Below, piece after piece: positions 42,114 through 51,180 of a stretch of DNA of 64,000 nt. The DNA is taken from the NCBI RefSeq assembly GCF_002250115.1, contig NZ_CP019985.1, positions 1,798,001 to 1,862,000 of the forward strand, given 5' to 3'. Position numbers and translations under genes: made by a program. Numbering within the stretch: the stretch's first letter is position 1; every line of letters starts with the position of its first letter. The stretch comes from Shouchella clausii (lineage in GTDB: Bacteria > Bacillota > Bacilli > Bacillales > Bacillaceae_D). Under the pieces are notes generated by a model. It saw only the letters and a list, made by a program, of their open reading frames with translations. It did not search any database and was not told the origin of the DNA.

Positions 42114-42506
42114 GTGAAGCCAATGATTTCTTTGTCCATTATCGTGTTGTTGTTCATTTTTATCGGATGGCAAATGGGAGAAACAGAACAAGAGGACAAC
42201 GATTTACAGAGTGATGGAATCAATAGCGCAGCCCAGGAGGGAGAAGGCCAAATGGAGCCAAACAGCAAGGACTCACATCCATATGTTGGCATGTGGGTAA
42301 CAGAAGATGGGTATATTCGTCATGAGCTTTTACCAAATGGTCGTTATGATGAAGCCAGAGGTAATAGACAAAGTGCCTATCAAGGGAGTTATACCGTGAC
42401 AGATAATTATATTGAATATGTAGACGATACGGGGTTTACGGCAGATGGAGAGTTCATTGATGGCGTGCTTTATCATGCTGGAATGGTCCTTTACCGAGAA
42501 GAATGA
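42114..42506 (+). CDS. Atu4866-family protein with membrane anchor or signal
   Basis: 130 residues if started at the GTG at 42114, which has AGGAAGTGA eight bases upstream; an ATG at 42087 is in frame but less well placed. One hydrophobic helix (SLSIIVLLFIFIGWQMG) precedes an acidic linker and the conserved domain VGMWVTEDGYIRHELLPNGR followed by YDEARGNRQSAYQGSYTVTD and VDDTGFTADGEF, the Atu4866 lipocalin-like family. Most members lack a membrane helix, so the anchor is notable. Function unknown. Same orientation as the following SDR gene (34 bp gap). Confidence 0.75.
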   Translation: MKPMISLSIIVLLFIFIGWQMGETEQEDNDLQSDGINSAAQEGEGQMEPNSKDSHPYVGMWVTEDGYIRHELLPNGRYDEARGNRQSAYQGSYTVTDNYIEYVDDTGFTADGEFIDGVLYHAGMVLYREE

Positions 42507-42540
42507 ACGATAGTGATTAAAAAACAAAGGGGGAGTCATT

Positions 42541-43275
42541 TTGTCGAGTATTAAAGGCAAGGTCATTTTGATTACCGGAGCAAGTAGTGGCATAGGGGAA
42601 GCCACGGCAAGATTTCTGGCGGAAAAGGGGGCTCATGTTGTTCTAGGTGCGAGGAGAATAGAGCGGTTAGAGTCTTTAGTAGAAGAAATCGAGCACAACG
42701 GAGGATCAGCCGAGTTCCAATCGCTGGATGTAACGAACTTTGAACAAATGCAGAGTATCGTTGGATTTACATTAAGCAAATTTAAGCGCATTGATGTGCT
42801 CGTGAACAATGCAGGCATTATGCCATTATCCAATTTAGAAGCCCTAAAAATCGATGAATGGAATCAAATGATTGATGTCAATATTCGAGGGGTCCTTCAC
42901 GGAATTGCAGCCGCTTTGCCTGTTATGAAAGAACAAGGTTTTGGTCAATTCATTAATATTGCTTCGATTGGGGCCTATTCAGTAACGCCTACAGCAGCCG
43001 TTTATTGTGCTACTAAATATGCCGTTCGTGCAATAACAGAAGGCTTAAGACAAGAGGTAGGCAATGACATTCGAGTCAATTTAATATCGCCAGGCGTAAC
43101 AGAATCAGAATTAGCCGACCATATATCTGACGAAGAGGCAAAGCAATTTATGGTGGAATACCGTCGTAACGCCATTCCTGCTCATTCGATTGCAGCTGCG
43201 ATTGCCTATGCGATTGAGCAACCAAACAATGTTGATATTAGCGAAATGGTCATAAGGCCAACAGAAAAGGCGTAG
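42541..43275 (+). CDS. Short-chain dehydrogenase/reductase
   Basis: 244 residues from a TTG (AAAGGGGGAGTCATT upstream). Classical SDR: VILITGASSGIGEATARFLA, NNAGIMPLS, NIASIGAYSVT with the catalytic Ser, YCATKYAVRAIT (Tyr-x3-Lys). Arg-containing LGARRIERLE after beta-2 favours NADP(H). Close to the YdfG/serine-dehydrogenase-like clade. Commonly found with AraC regulators and Atu4866-family genes, as here. Substrate unknown. Confidence 0.87.
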   Translation: MSSIKGKVILITGASSGIGEATARFLAEKGAHVVLGARRIERLESLVEEIEHNGGSAEFQSLDVTNFEQMQSIVGFTLSKFKRIDVLVNNAGIMPLSNLEALKIDEWNQMIDVNIRGVLHGIAAALPVMKEQGFGQFINIASIGAYSVTPTAAVYCATKYAVRAITEGLRQEVGNDIRVNLISPGVTESELADHISDEEAKQFMVEYRRNAIPAHSIAAAIAYAIEQPNNVDISEMVIRPTEKA

Positions 43276-43333
43276 GAAAGAAAGTGAGGGAAGGCTTAAA
43301 CTCACTTTTCATCGTGAAGAGCTGTGAAAACCG

Positions 43334-43379
43334 CAAAAAGCCAAATTCTCGTGAGGATGACCGGGAATTTGGCTTTTTA
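43334..43379 (+). terminator. Terminator after the SDR gene
   Basis: Stem AAAAAGCCAAATTC / GAATTTGGCTTTTT, A-rich on the left and T-rich on the right, so it can act in both directions. Confidence 0.85.
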
Positions 43380-43682
43380 CTTTCTTTTATGGAAGCGCCT
43401 GATGGGTGACTACCAATTAGCTCAAAAGGATATTTTATTTAAACGTTCAATTAAAGTTGGCATATGAAGCAAAAAGGGAAAAGAAGCTGAGTGGACTGCT
43501 CAAATTCGTTCGAATGAATGTGGATTTGTTAGTAGTCATCCAAAAAAAGAGCCTATCATGGCTCTTATGTGATTCTGAAATCGATTGTCCGTTGCATAAG
43601 CTTTCCCCACCCGTACTTCCAGCACACACTGTTCGCAAAATCAAATTCGTCATGTCTCAGGCAAACTTCAGTTAGTTCGCAT
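43380..43682. other. Gene-free region
   Basis: About 300 bases between the SDR terminator and the 3' end of the quinone reductase. Several short open frames occur on both strands but none has a ribosome site or recognisable motif. Nothing supported. Confidence 0.35.
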
Positions 43683-44261
43683 TCATTCATCCTTGCCATA
43701 ATTCAAACCGAAGCGGTAGGCCTTATCCAGCAGCATTTCGTAATGTTCTGGCTTTGAATCGAGTGTCTCATATAAGAATTCAACTTTGGAATTGGAGATA
43801 CCGCAATAATCGGCAATGCCGACATTGAACAGATGCGTTATCATTTCATCATAATTGCGCTTTTTCATCTGCTCTTTCGAAACGCCAGCCAACCCAAGCC
43901 ATAACACATGCTGATGGTGAAGGTGGTTCGCACCGTACGCAAACCCATTGTTAAAAACGCGATCAATATACCCCTTTAGCATTGCCGGGAAATGCCACCA
44001 CCAAACTGGAAAAATAAATGCCAACGCATCATGCTCCTTCAACCGCCTTATTTCCGCCTCTACTTCAGGAGAAAAGCGCTGTTCCGCAACAGTCCAGTCA
44101 GGTTCATCTACTCCTTTTAAAACAGGATCAAAACCAATCCTGTGCAAATCCAGTATCTCAGACTCATGACCAGCCTCGGCAAGACCTTGTACGAAACGAT
44201 CCGCCACTTTAAAGGTCAAGGAATCTTCTCTCGGATGTGAAACAACGGTTAACACGTTCAT
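43683..44261 (-). CDS. Flavodoxin-fold NAD(P)H:quinone oxidoreductase
   Basis: 192 residues. Flavodoxin_2 (MdaB/KefF/YwrO-like): MNVLTVVSHPREDSLTFKVA (FMN phosphate loop region SHPREDSLT), DLHRIGFDP, and the FPVWWWHFPAMLKGYIDRVF motif around residues 88-107. Two-electron reduction of quinones or nitro compounds with NAD(P)H is the family role. Divergent from an HxlR regulator (232 bp between starts), an arrangement used for electrophile- or quinone-inducible reductases (YodB/HypR-type control). Confidence 0.86.
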   Translation of the reverse strand: MNVLTVVSHPREDSLTFKVADRFVQGLAEAGHESEILDLHRIGFDPVLKGVDEPDWTVAEQRFSPEVEAEIRRLKEHDALAFIFPVWWWHFPAMLKGYIDRVFNNGFAYGANHLHHQHVLWLGLAGVSKEQMKKRNYDEMITHLFNVGIADYCGISNSKVEFLYETLDSKPEHYEMLLDKAYRFGLNYGKDE

Positions 44262-44493
44262 GTTTATATCGTCACGACCTTTCTCAACAGCTCATTTATA
44301 GCCATCATCAATGGCTGATGCTATTATAAACAGTAAGAAAATAATCTGGAAGTACGCACTTTGGAGTGCTATAGGAAGATACAGGTACCATAGGAACATC
44401 AAAGTACCCTGGTGCATTTCATGGAAACAGACCTTTGGCATAAAAATGATTGGTTGTTCCAAGCAAACATTGCCTTTTAACGGAGGGGTAAGG

Positions 44494-44880
44494 ATGGCTG
44501 AACAGATGAAAAATAACGTTCAAAAGAAGTATCAAGTAGGCGTGGAAGTTGCCTTAGAAGTAATGGGAGGTAAATGGAAGCCGTTAATTATTTACCACTT
44601 GATGACAGGGCGGAAACGGACATCTGAGCTTCGCCGGTTAATCCCTGGCATTACCCAAAAAATGCTGACTACTCAGCTCAGAGGCCTAGAAAAGGACGAG
44701 ATCGTTACCCGGAAAGTTTACAACGAGGTCCCTCCTAAAGTCGAATATGAGTTAACGCCCTACGGCTGGGGACTAAAACCCGCACTCGATCATTTATGCT
44801 ATTGGGGAGAGGATCACTTGGAAAAGGTGTACGGAGACAAATCGAAGGTTTTGGAAGAGTTTCAGAGCTGTGTAGAGTGA
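44494..44880 (+). CDS. HxlR-family transcriptional regulator
   Basis: 128 residues from the ATG at 44494 (CGGAGGGGTAAGG upstream); longer readings have no ribosome site. Winged HTH with EVALEVMGGKWKPLIIYHLM, RTSELRRLIPGITQKMLTTQ, the HxlR core, and VPPKVEYELTPYGWGL. Many relatives (HypR, YodB, CatR) sense thiol-reactive quinones through an N-terminal cysteine; this protein has no cysteine before the HTH, only one in DHLCYWG and one near the C terminus, so the sensing mode may differ. Probable target: the divergent quinone reductase. Confidence 0.85.
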   Translation: MAEQMKNNVQKKYQVGVEVALEVMGGKWKPLIIYHLMTGRKRTSELRRLIPGITQKMLTTQLRGLEKDEIVTRKVYNEVPPKVEYELTPYGWGLKPALDHLCYWGEDHLEKVYGDKSKVLEEFQSCVE

Positions 44881-44901
44881 ATTTAGGAGTTTAAAAGATA
44901 G

Positions 44902-44928
44902 AAAAGTCTTCGATCGAAGGCTTTTTTT
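44902..44928 (+). terminator. Terminator after the HxlR gene
   Basis: Stem AAAAGTCTTC / GAAGGCTTTT (one G-T wobble) with loop GATC, then a T run. Confidence 0.8.
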
Positions 44929-44930
44929 GT

Positions 44931-45349
44931 TTGTAGAAAATGTGAGGGTGGAGTGTAAAATGATGCCGGCTAATTCATGAGGGGAGAGTGGTGAAATAGT
45001 AAAAAAGGAATGTTGGGTTTTATGACCTTATTCACAATAGGGGTAGATATGATTATACAATCAAGAATTTTTTAGGTTAAATGGACAAAAACATTATTCG
45101 AAAACGATTAAACGGAATTAAGAACGAGTAAACATACAGCTATCAAAAAATCCATTCATGACAAAAGGGGGTTGTTTTATACCCGCATTCTTATTTAAAA
45201 TAAAGGGGTATGAAGTAATTTCCATTTAATAGAATGTAAGATTGTTAGCCAAATGTTATCAAGATGGTTTTAGGAAATTGGCATGAAGAAGAGCATCTGG
45301 GGTGTGAGGCTTTTTTAGACAAATGGCAAACGATGAAAAGAGTATGTCT
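44931..45349. other. Gene-free AT-rich region before the IS3 element
   Basis: About 420 bases with no coding frame I can support. A partial dyad TATACCC ... GGGGTAT around an AT core occurs at 45179-45210 and could be an old terminator. The stretch may be debris from earlier insertion events. Confidence 0.35.
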
Positions 45350-45383
45350 AAATTTCAGTGTCTCTTGGATTGTCAACACTAAA

Positions 45384-46161
45384 TCAGACAGCTTTTTTAA
45401 GGGACGATCGTTTGTATTCAACCGGGCTTACATAGCCTAGTGTGCCATGAATTCGCAGCTTATTAAACCAGTGAACATAATCACTGAATTCAAGCGTAAG
45501 ATGCTCTAAACTATCAAACTTCATCTGGCTGATAAACTCTGTTTTGATGATTTTAAATGTGGCTTCCGCCACGGCATTATCATATGGACAGCCTTTCATG
45601 CTTAAGGAGCGGCCAATCTGGAAGGCTGCTAACGTTTCGTCAATGAGCTGGTTTTTAAACTCGCTGCCACGGTCGGTATGGAACAGCTGGATATCCCGCA
45701 GATCACCTTGAATGGAAGAAAAAGCCCGTGCGACAAGGCTTGCATCTTTGTTTGCTCCTGTGCTGAAGCCAATGATTTCGCGATTAAAGAACGTAATGCC
45801 ATTTGTTTTTGACTTTGACGTATGTTAAATCACTGACGACTACTTTTTTCGCTTCTGTCTGCTGGAACTCGCGTTTCAATTCGTTTGCCTGTGCTGACTC
45901 ATTACAGAGAGTTTTCTGCGGCTTGAACTGTGCCACTGTATAGGACGAAACAAGTCCTTGTTCCTTCATGATACGGCCAATACGTCTTCTAGAAGCCGTA
46001 AATCCACGCTTGTGCAGTTCGACCTTGATTTTACGCGTGCCGTAGGCACTTCGGTTTTGTTCAAAAATCTCTATGACAGCGCCTGTTACATCATCTTCTG
46101 ACTGACGCTCTTTGGCCTTATAGTAGTACGTACTACGGGAGATTTGCAGGACGCTGCACAT
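45384..46161 (-). pseudogene. IS3-family transposase OrfB, frameshifted by a short deletion
   Basis: The 5' part (45784-46161) carries MCSVLQISRSTYYYKAKERQ, the HTH_21 region RSAYGTRKIKVELHKRGFTA and the first catalytic Asp in VVVSDLTYVKVKNKWHYV. The frame then breaks: instead of the expected ...DLFNREIIG, the sequence joins WHYV directly to FNREIIGFSTGANKDA in another frame. This implies loss of a dozen or so bases plus a shift. The 3' part holds HTDRGSEFKNQLIDE and YDNAVAEATFKIIKTE (second Asp and Glu) and is otherwise intact to the stop at 45384. Confidence 0.85.
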
Positions 46162-46202
46162 TGCTGATACCGAGTATTTGTCTGTGTTTCGTTTAATGAC
46201 AT

Positions 46203-46487
46203 TTACTTTCGTCCCATGATCAGCGCGGCTTGCTTTAAAATATCATTCTCCATTCTAAGCTGCTTTAGTTCCTTGCGAAGTTCCAAAAGCGCCTGCTGTT
46301 CAGGAGAACGATTGTCTTTCTCTTTAAAAGAACCAGAGGTTTCGTCCTGGTTGATCCATCGGTCAAGAGAGGACGGAGTCAGATCATATTCATCAATAAT
46401 CGCTCGTTTCGTTTTTCCATTCTGGTACAGCTGTACCATCTGCTTTTTAAACTCGGGCGTGAATGTGCGGCGTTCTCGCTTTGTCAT
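46203..46487 (-). CDS. IS3-family transposase OrfA (HTH protein)
   Basis: 94 residues from an ATG (GAGGAGCTCCAACT upstream). HTH_Tnp_1: RRTFTPEFKKQMVQLYQNGK, DEYDLTPSSLDRWINQ, then a leucine-zipper-like tail LLELRKELKQLRMENDILKQ ending AALIMGRK. Normally fused to OrfB by programmed frameshifting; since orfB is damaged here, the protein has no working partner in this copy. Confidence 0.9.
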   Translation of the reverse strand: MTKRERRTFTPEFKKQMVQLYQNGKTKRAIIDEYDLTPSSLDRWINQDETSGSFKEKDNRSPEQQALLELRKELKQLRMENDILKQAALIMGRK

Positions 46488-46560
46488 AGTTGGAGCTCCT
46501 CATCTGTTTTAAGTCAAGTGTACGTGACCTTAATTTTTCTGTCCAGATAAGTGAGACGCT

Positions 46561-46638
46561 CCATCTACCCATATCGATGAGGTTGATTTTGCGATGGTCA
46601 AGCAAAGCCCAGACTCGCCTCGATCGATAACGGTGTCT
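46561..46638 (+). other. Open stretch cut by the IS3 insertion (possible gene 3' end)
   Basis: Right after the IS3 end, a frame reads IDEVDFAMVKQSPDSPRSIT up to VSL-stop (TGA 46636-46638) with no start codon of its own. It could be the 3' end of a gene whose 5' part was lost when the IS3 element arrived upstream of T7SS locus 2. In locus 1 the corresponding position holds a PH-like membrane protein, but the sequences are not similar. Weakly supported. Confidence 0.35.
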
Positions 46639-46710
46639 GTTGTCGTTTCACTATGAAGATGCAGCGCCTTCGACGAAAGGAGCGAAGGGAAGAAAGGAGA
46701 GGAAACCACG

Positions 46711-47094
46711 GTGCATGAACGAATTGTACGCCTAAAAAGCCGGAACAATGAATTAAGAGCCCGTGTGGGGGAGGCACATGGAAATATAGAACGTTTGGAA
46801 ACAGCGAGAACGACGATATCCGAAGAGAAGCCGAATGTCCAAGACAACCGTGAAACTTTGACACGCAAGGCTCTCGATGGCGATGAGTGGCGAGGAAACC
46901 GCAAAGAAGAGCACGAAGGGTTAAGGGATGACATCAAGGCGAAATTCGATGACGCTGAAAGTCACATTGAGCAACTGCTAGAAGATATCAGGGCGAAGAA
47001 AGCACAGCTACAATCAAGTATTGACACGATGCAAAACACGATTACGTTAAACGAATCACTCATAAGAGAAGAGAGGGAAAAAGCCCGTGGCTGA
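46711..47094 (+). CDS. YwqH-like (DUF5082-type) T7SS-associated coiled-coil protein
   Basis: 127 residues from a GTG (AGGAGAGGAAACCAC upstream). Entirely helical: KSRNNELRARVGEAHGNIER, a DGDEWRGNRKEEH turn with the WxG motif (W-R-G), and a C-terminal coiled coil IRAKKAQLQSSIDTMQNTIT. Same layout as the locus 1 protein at 14067 although the sequences have diverged. First gene of effector locus 2; it overlaps the next gene by 8 bp. Proposed to help deliver the LXG protein to the T7SS, by analogy with YwqH/Lap2-type proteins. Confidence 0.7.
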   Translation: MHERIVRLKSRNNELRARVGEAHGNIERLETARTTISEEKPNVQDNRETLTRKALDGDEWRGNRKEEHEGLRDDIKAKFDDAESHIEQLLEDIRAKKAQLQSSIDTMQNTITLNESLIREEREKARG

Positions 47095-47359
47095 GATTTT
47101 ATTTGAAAAAAGCGATGTAGAAGAGAAGTTTTCGCAATTGAAAAATGGCGCGAATGAATTCCCCGCCGACCTCGAACTTCCTTCTATTTCAACAAGTGAA
47201 CTACGCACGGTTGAGCAATTCAAAGAAGTCGAAGAAATGTATCATGAACTGATCATCAGTTATATCGCTGCTTTAGGTAAAGGGGCAGAAACAGCATGGA
47301 ATAATATCCAAACACTAGGGGAAGCGGATGAAGCCCTTTCGCAAAGTATGGGCTCCTAA
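47087..47359 (+). CDS. Small T7SS partner protein (YwqI/TIGR04197-like, Lap1 type)
   Basis: 90 residues from a GTG overlapping the previous gene by 8 bp. Helical hairpin; LKNGANEFPADLELPSISTS followed by RTVEQFKEVEEMYHELIISY, ending GEADEALSQSMGS. Length and order (YwqH-like, YwqI-like, LXG) match ywqH-ywqI-ywqJ of B. subtilis. Expected to bind the N-terminal LXG domain of the protein encoded 144 bp downstream. Confidence 0.68.
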   Translation: MAEILFEKSDVEEKFSQLKNGANEFPADLELPSISTSELRTVEQFKEVEEMYHELIISYIAALGKGAETAWNNIQTLGEADEALSQSMGS

Positions 47360-47503
47360 CACCTAGATGGACTCATTGTTTAAAAGTTGAAGGATCATCC
47401 TCATTCATTCACTGAAATTTCATCCTTTTGGATATTAAGAAATGGATGGAAAGAATCAAAACCGTTCACATACAAATCGTTTTAAGAGGGAAGGAGGCCG
47501 GAA

Positions 47504-49315
47504 ATGATTCTCGATACGAATGAACTGATTACGGAAATCGAACGTTCGATTGAACAAAAACGAGATCACCGGGACCAATTGCAAACGCTTCAATCCAAAG
47601 TAGAAGCCATCTGTCACTTAGAAACCCTCCAAGGAGAGGGAGGCGCAGCGATCAAAGACTACTTCACAACGCTGCACTTGCCTGTACTATTATTCTTCCA
47701 ACAGTTTATCGAAACGCATATTAGCCAGCTTGAGACGGTGAAAGACAACTTGCTTTCCTATGACGGCGATGCCAATACCCTTGTCCGGACAGAGTTTCTG
47801 AATGAAGTGAAGATGGATTTGAACCGTGTCATCAACTATACGAGAGACTCGGCGAACATCATTAACAGCGCATACGAATCGGTGAGTGATCTGATCCACA
47901 CAGGCCGCTGGGAGTCATCAGCCCTAACCGACAAAGCGAGAGAAGCGAGGGGACAGATTGAAGACGCAGAAGACCACTTAGAGGAAACCGACCAAAACAA
48001 TCAAACCGTGCTCGAAACTTCCCAAGCAACACTAGAACATCTCGAAGCCTTGGTGCGCAAAGTCGAAGGATGGACGACGAAAGAGGCGATGCTCTCCCAG
48101 GAAACAATCGAACAAATTCGCTCGTATTACAATGATTCATCGACTGTGTCTAACTTGATGAACGAAGACCAGATGCGCCCTCTCCTAGACAAAATGCGCA
48201 CCGGCGAAGAATTAACGCTTACCGAGAAAACGATGGTTTATTACTACATTCAAAATGAATTGGTCGACCAGGAGAAAATGGGCGAAATCGCCAATAAAGT
48301 AGCGACTGACAAGGAAGGGCTGGTCGACCACCTCAATGAACACGTCCTTGTATCAACGGAATCGCTAGCCCACGAATTGGAGACAGTCGAGCTCTTTCTC
48401 ATGAGCCAAGAGTTGAAACCAGGCGGCGTTGACCATTCCATGGAGCTCGCCTACCTGCGCGCCTATGAGGGCCTCTTGAGAAACTACGACCGCTTTATTG
48501 CCGAAATGGCCAAAATCGGGAAGTTGGATCCAGAAGTTCATACTGACAAGTTGTTCATGGGAGTAGAGGACATTATTGAAAAGCCGAGTGAGCTGAATAT
48601 GACCATTTTGGAAACAGACTTTCGAATCGAAATCTTTCCAGAAAATCCATATAATATCACGCGTCAAGAATGGCTCGAACACAACCATTCCATCGGATTC
48701 CGGCAGCATAATGTATCAGAAGTGATGTACTTTTATGATGAGGATGCAGGAAGTACGATGGGGAGTTGGGCTCGTCAACAGTTAGGCGCGGATTACGAGA
48801 GTCATACTGGGAACTTTATTCTTGCGACAGTTTTTCAAAAAATTGGTGCACTGGCATACGATCAAACATTTGGGAGAGTAGATAATAGGGCTATTAGAGA
48901 ATTGAAATGGTTTGTAGATAAAGAGAACGCACACGATGAAGAACAAGCCAATAAAGAGGATAAGTTAACATTACGAATGGTTGAAGATACTGCTACGAAC
49001 TTGGGAATGGAAGTCCAGGTGTCAAACCGCCCGACACCGAACTCGCCCAATCGGAATGAATTAAATGTAGAGCTGTACAAGACTGCGCATACAGAACAGC
49101 TTCTTGAACGATGGGAAGAGGTGCATAAACTTGATCCAATGTTTCCTTATCCGAAAGAGGAAATCGAAGCCCAAAATTGGCCAGCAGTCAGTGAAGAACT
49201 AAAAAATAATGAAACCTTGTTGCGGCGTGAGCATGAACATGGTGATTTTGATTTTTTTGCATATATTCGCTTGGGTGAAGGGGATCTTCAAGAGAAGTTT
49301 GGGGAGAAAGAGTAA
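47504..49315 (+). CDS. LXG-domain T7SS effector with unrecognised C-terminal domain
   Basis: 603 residues from an ATG (GAAGGAGGCCGGAA upstream). Residues 1 to about 210 form the LXG domain: helix LITEIERSIEQKRDHRDQLQ, core GEGGAAIKDYFTTLHLPVLL, then FFQQFIETHISQLETVKDNL. The middle (about 240-400) is helical. The last 200 residues contain FDF/acidic stretches (FYDEDAGSTMGSWARQQLGA; HEHGDFDFFAYIRLGEGDLQ) but no nuclease, ADP-ribosyl or NADase motif I can name. Locus structure and the following lipoprotein genes suggest a toxin acting outside the target membrane. Confidence 0.78.
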   Translation: MILDTNELITEIERSIEQKRDHRDQLQTLQSKVEAICHLETLQGEGGAAIKDYFTTLHLPVLLFFQQFIETHISQLETVKDNLLSYDGDANTLVRTEFLNEVKMDLNRVINYTRDSANIINSAYESVSDLIHTGRWESSALTDKAREARGQIEDAEDHLEETDQNNQTVLETSQATLEHLEALVRKVEGWTTKEAMLSQETIEQIRSYYNDSSTVSNLMNEDQMRPLLDKMRTGEELTLTEKTMVYYYIQNELVDQEKMGEIANKVATDKEGLVDHLNEHVLVSTESLAHELETVELFLMSQELKPGGVDHSMELAYLRAYEGLLRNYDRFIAEMAKIGKLDPEVHTDKLFMGVEDIIEKPSELNMTILETDFRIEIFPENPYNITRQEWLEHNHSIGFRQHNVSEVMYFYDEDAGSTMGSWARQQLGADYESHTGNFILATVFQKIGALAYDQTFGRVDNRAIRELKWFVDKENAHDEEQANKEDKLTLRMVEDTATNLGMEVQVSNRPTPNSPNRNELNVELYKTAHTEQLLERWEEVHKLDPMFPYPKEEIEAQNWPAVSEELKNNETLLRREHEHGDFDFFAYIRLGEGDLQEKFGEKE

Positions 49316-49394
49316 AATCATTCAAAGGATTGAACATTTTTTTCGAAGTTAAATAGGGGATACTTAAGGTTAAGAAGTAGAAAGGGCGGTTCAG

Positions 49395-50177
49395 ATGAAG
49401 AAAGGTAACCGTATGGTTTTGTCGCATGTTTTTTTGGGAATGCTGGTTTTTCTGCCTGCATGCAGTATGAGCGCTGAAGATGAAGATTTATCAAAAGTAG
49501 AAGCGGTTATTGCACAAGTAATTAAGAGAGCTGAAATGGTGAACTCTTATGCACTAGAGTTTGAGGTGCGTGATGATATTGCCTGGGGAGATGGAGACAT
49601 AAGTTACACTCATTCTATGCTTTCAGGACTTTCATTTTCTAATCCTCAACGTGGGTATTACCAAATGACTGAGGTAGAAGGCAACGGAGAAACAGAAACT
49701 ACTGTGTTTACAGACGAAATCTATGAAGATGAAGATGCAGTCTATGTAAACTTTAATCAAGAAGGATGGATAAAATCTGAAAGCTATAATAATTATAGCG
49801 AGACAGGTTTTGAAGCAATGATTCAACTATTAAAGGAAATAAAGAATATGGAAGAGATAATTATTGAAGAAACTGAGGAGGCTTTTGAAGTTAGCTTTCC
49901 TGATATGGCTGAAGTTCTCTATGAATTCTATGACCCAGCGATTTCTATAATGGAGGGTGATGCCTTTGTGGAAACTGGAGTTCCGGAAGCATTTATCAAA
50001 ATTGACAAAGAAGACTATTCGGTTCGAGAGTTTACGACAAAATTTTTTTATGATGCTAGAACAGGAAGCTCATCAGAAAGAGTGGTTACAATCGAATATC
50101 GGTTTGATGATATCAATGAAATTAGAGATATAAAGATCCCCGATGAAGTGATTGAAGAAGCGGAGGCAAATGAGTAG
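49395..50177 (+). CDS. Lipoprotein, putative LXG immunity protein (paralogue 1)
   Basis: 260 residues from an ATG (AGAAAGGGCGGTTCAG upstream). Signal with lipobox LPAC (Cys at about residue 24). The mature part is acidic and beta-rich, with AEMVNSYALEFEVRDDIAW, DDAVYVNFNQEGW-like strands, and a conserved C-terminal block VREFTTKFFYDARTGSSSER ... IPDEVIEEAEANE. Resembles the LolA/LppX-like superfold of DUF6612-type lipoproteins. Placed 79 bp after the effector; two paralogues follow. Lipoprotein immunity is known for TelC/TipC, where the toxin attacks lipid II outside the membrane; here it is an inference. Confidence 0.68.
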   Translation: MKKGNRMVLSHVFLGMLVFLPACSMSAEDEDLSKVEAVIAQVIKRAEMVNSYALEFEVRDDIAWGDGDISYTHSMLSGLSFSNPQRGYYQMTEVEGNGETETTVFTDEIYEDEDAVYVNFNQEGWIKSESYNNYSETGFEAMIQLLKEIKNMEEIIIEETEEAFEVSFPDMAEVLYEFYDPAISIMEGDAFVETGVPEAFIKIDKEDYSVREFTTKFFYDARTGSSSERVVTIEYRFDDINEIRDIKIPDEVIEEAEANE

Positions 50178-50355
50178 GCGGGGCAGAAAGGGAAAAACTT
50201 GGTAGAAGGGGTTATTTGATGCCCCTTACTCTCGCCTTAAAACGGATTAATACACATTCAGTACCTATTAACCTTTCGCATATTAAAGCTAAAGGTAAGG
50301 GCAGTATTCATTTGTAAACTGGAGAAACAGGAGGAAGGCAGAAAGGACGATCCAG

Positions 50356-51150
50356 ATGAGAAGAGGCGGACGGAACGCCTTTGTCTATGTTTCTTTCGGG
50401 CTAATGTGTTTCATGTCAGCGTGCAACACAGACGCGAAAGAGGATTTAACAAAAGAAGAAGCGATTATTGCGAAAACGATCGAGCAAGCAGAATCCGTTG
50501 ATTCTTATACAGTAGAAGGAGGGGTATTGGAGGATTTTATATGGGAGGATGGGAGCACTGAATATAACCATCTTCTGGGCACAGTTTCAAGGATTGAATC
50601 CCTTCAACTCGCATACAATCAATATAGACAAGAATATAGTACTGGGGAAATAAAAACAACGGTGTTTACGGGTCAAATCTATCAAAATGAAGATGACGTT
50701 TATATAAATGTAGACGATGAGGGATGGAAAGCAAGGTCTGATCCTGATCGCTTTGAATATGAATACACCGATTATGAAGCGGCTATTACGTTTTTGGAGC
50801 ATGTTGAAAATATTGAAGAAATGAGGATCGATGAAACCGAAACGGAGTATGAAATTCGCTATGCCGAACCAGATGAATTTCTTTATCGGTTGAACGAGCC
50901 TCCTTCCGAGGCAACAAAAGATGGCATTACCTTTGAAGAGAACGGAAGTCCAGAGGTGTTTCTCAGAATTAATAAAGGGGATTATACCGTGCAAGAGTTT
51001 ACGACGAAGTTTTTTTATGAAGACAAGAACGGTGGAAAAGCGAAAGGCATTACTACGTTGGAATCTCTTTTTGCTGATATCAACAAAATAGAAGCTGAGG
51101 ACCTCGAAATTCCGGAGGAAGTAATTGAAGAAGCAGAGCAGAATAAATAG
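50356..51150 (+). CDS. Lipoprotein, putative LXG immunity protein (paralogue 2)
   Basis: 264 residues from an ATG (AGGAAGGCAGAAAGGACGATCCAG upstream region). Lipobox MSAC at residues 19-22. Shares with its neighbours the opening EEAIIAKTIEQAESVDSYTV, the WxDGSTEYNHL strand, and the C-terminal YTVQEFTTKFFYEDKNGGKA with IPEEVIEEAEQNK. Its leader GAAAGGACGATCCAGATG is nearly identical to that of paralogue 3 (51953), so duplication included the ribosome site. More diverged in the middle, which may reflect specificity for different effector variants. Confidence 0.66.
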   Translation: MRRGGRNAFVYVSFGLMCFMSACNTDAKEDLTKEEAIIAKTIEQAESVDSYTVEGGVLEDFIWEDGSTEYNHLLGTVSRIESLQLAYNQYRQEYSTGEIKTTVFTGQIYQNEDDVYINVDDEGWKARSDPDRFEYEYTDYEAAITFLEHVENIEEMRIDETETEYEIRYAEPDEFLYRLNEPPSEATKDGITFEENGSPEVFLRINKGDYTVQEFTTKFFYEDKNGGKAKGITTLESLFADINKIEAEDLEIPEEVIEEAEQNK

Positions 51151-51180
51151 GCTAGGATCGACCCGTCATTCTCCTTAAAA

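Larger units (their letters stand above)
45350..46545 (-). mobile_element. IS3-family insertion sequence, defective
   Basis: Contains an orfA and a frameshifted orfB on the minus strand. Candidate ends are TGTCTAAATTTCAGTG near 45346 and, on the minus strand, TGGACAGAAAAATTAAGG near 46544. The two share only loose similarity and I see no convincing target duplication, so the exact borders are approximate. The orfB lesion makes it non-autonomous. Confidence 0.75.

Noticed and set aside
43457-43757. Small frames between the SDR and quinone reductase genes
   Set aside because: No ribosome site; part overlaps the quinone reductase gene antisense.
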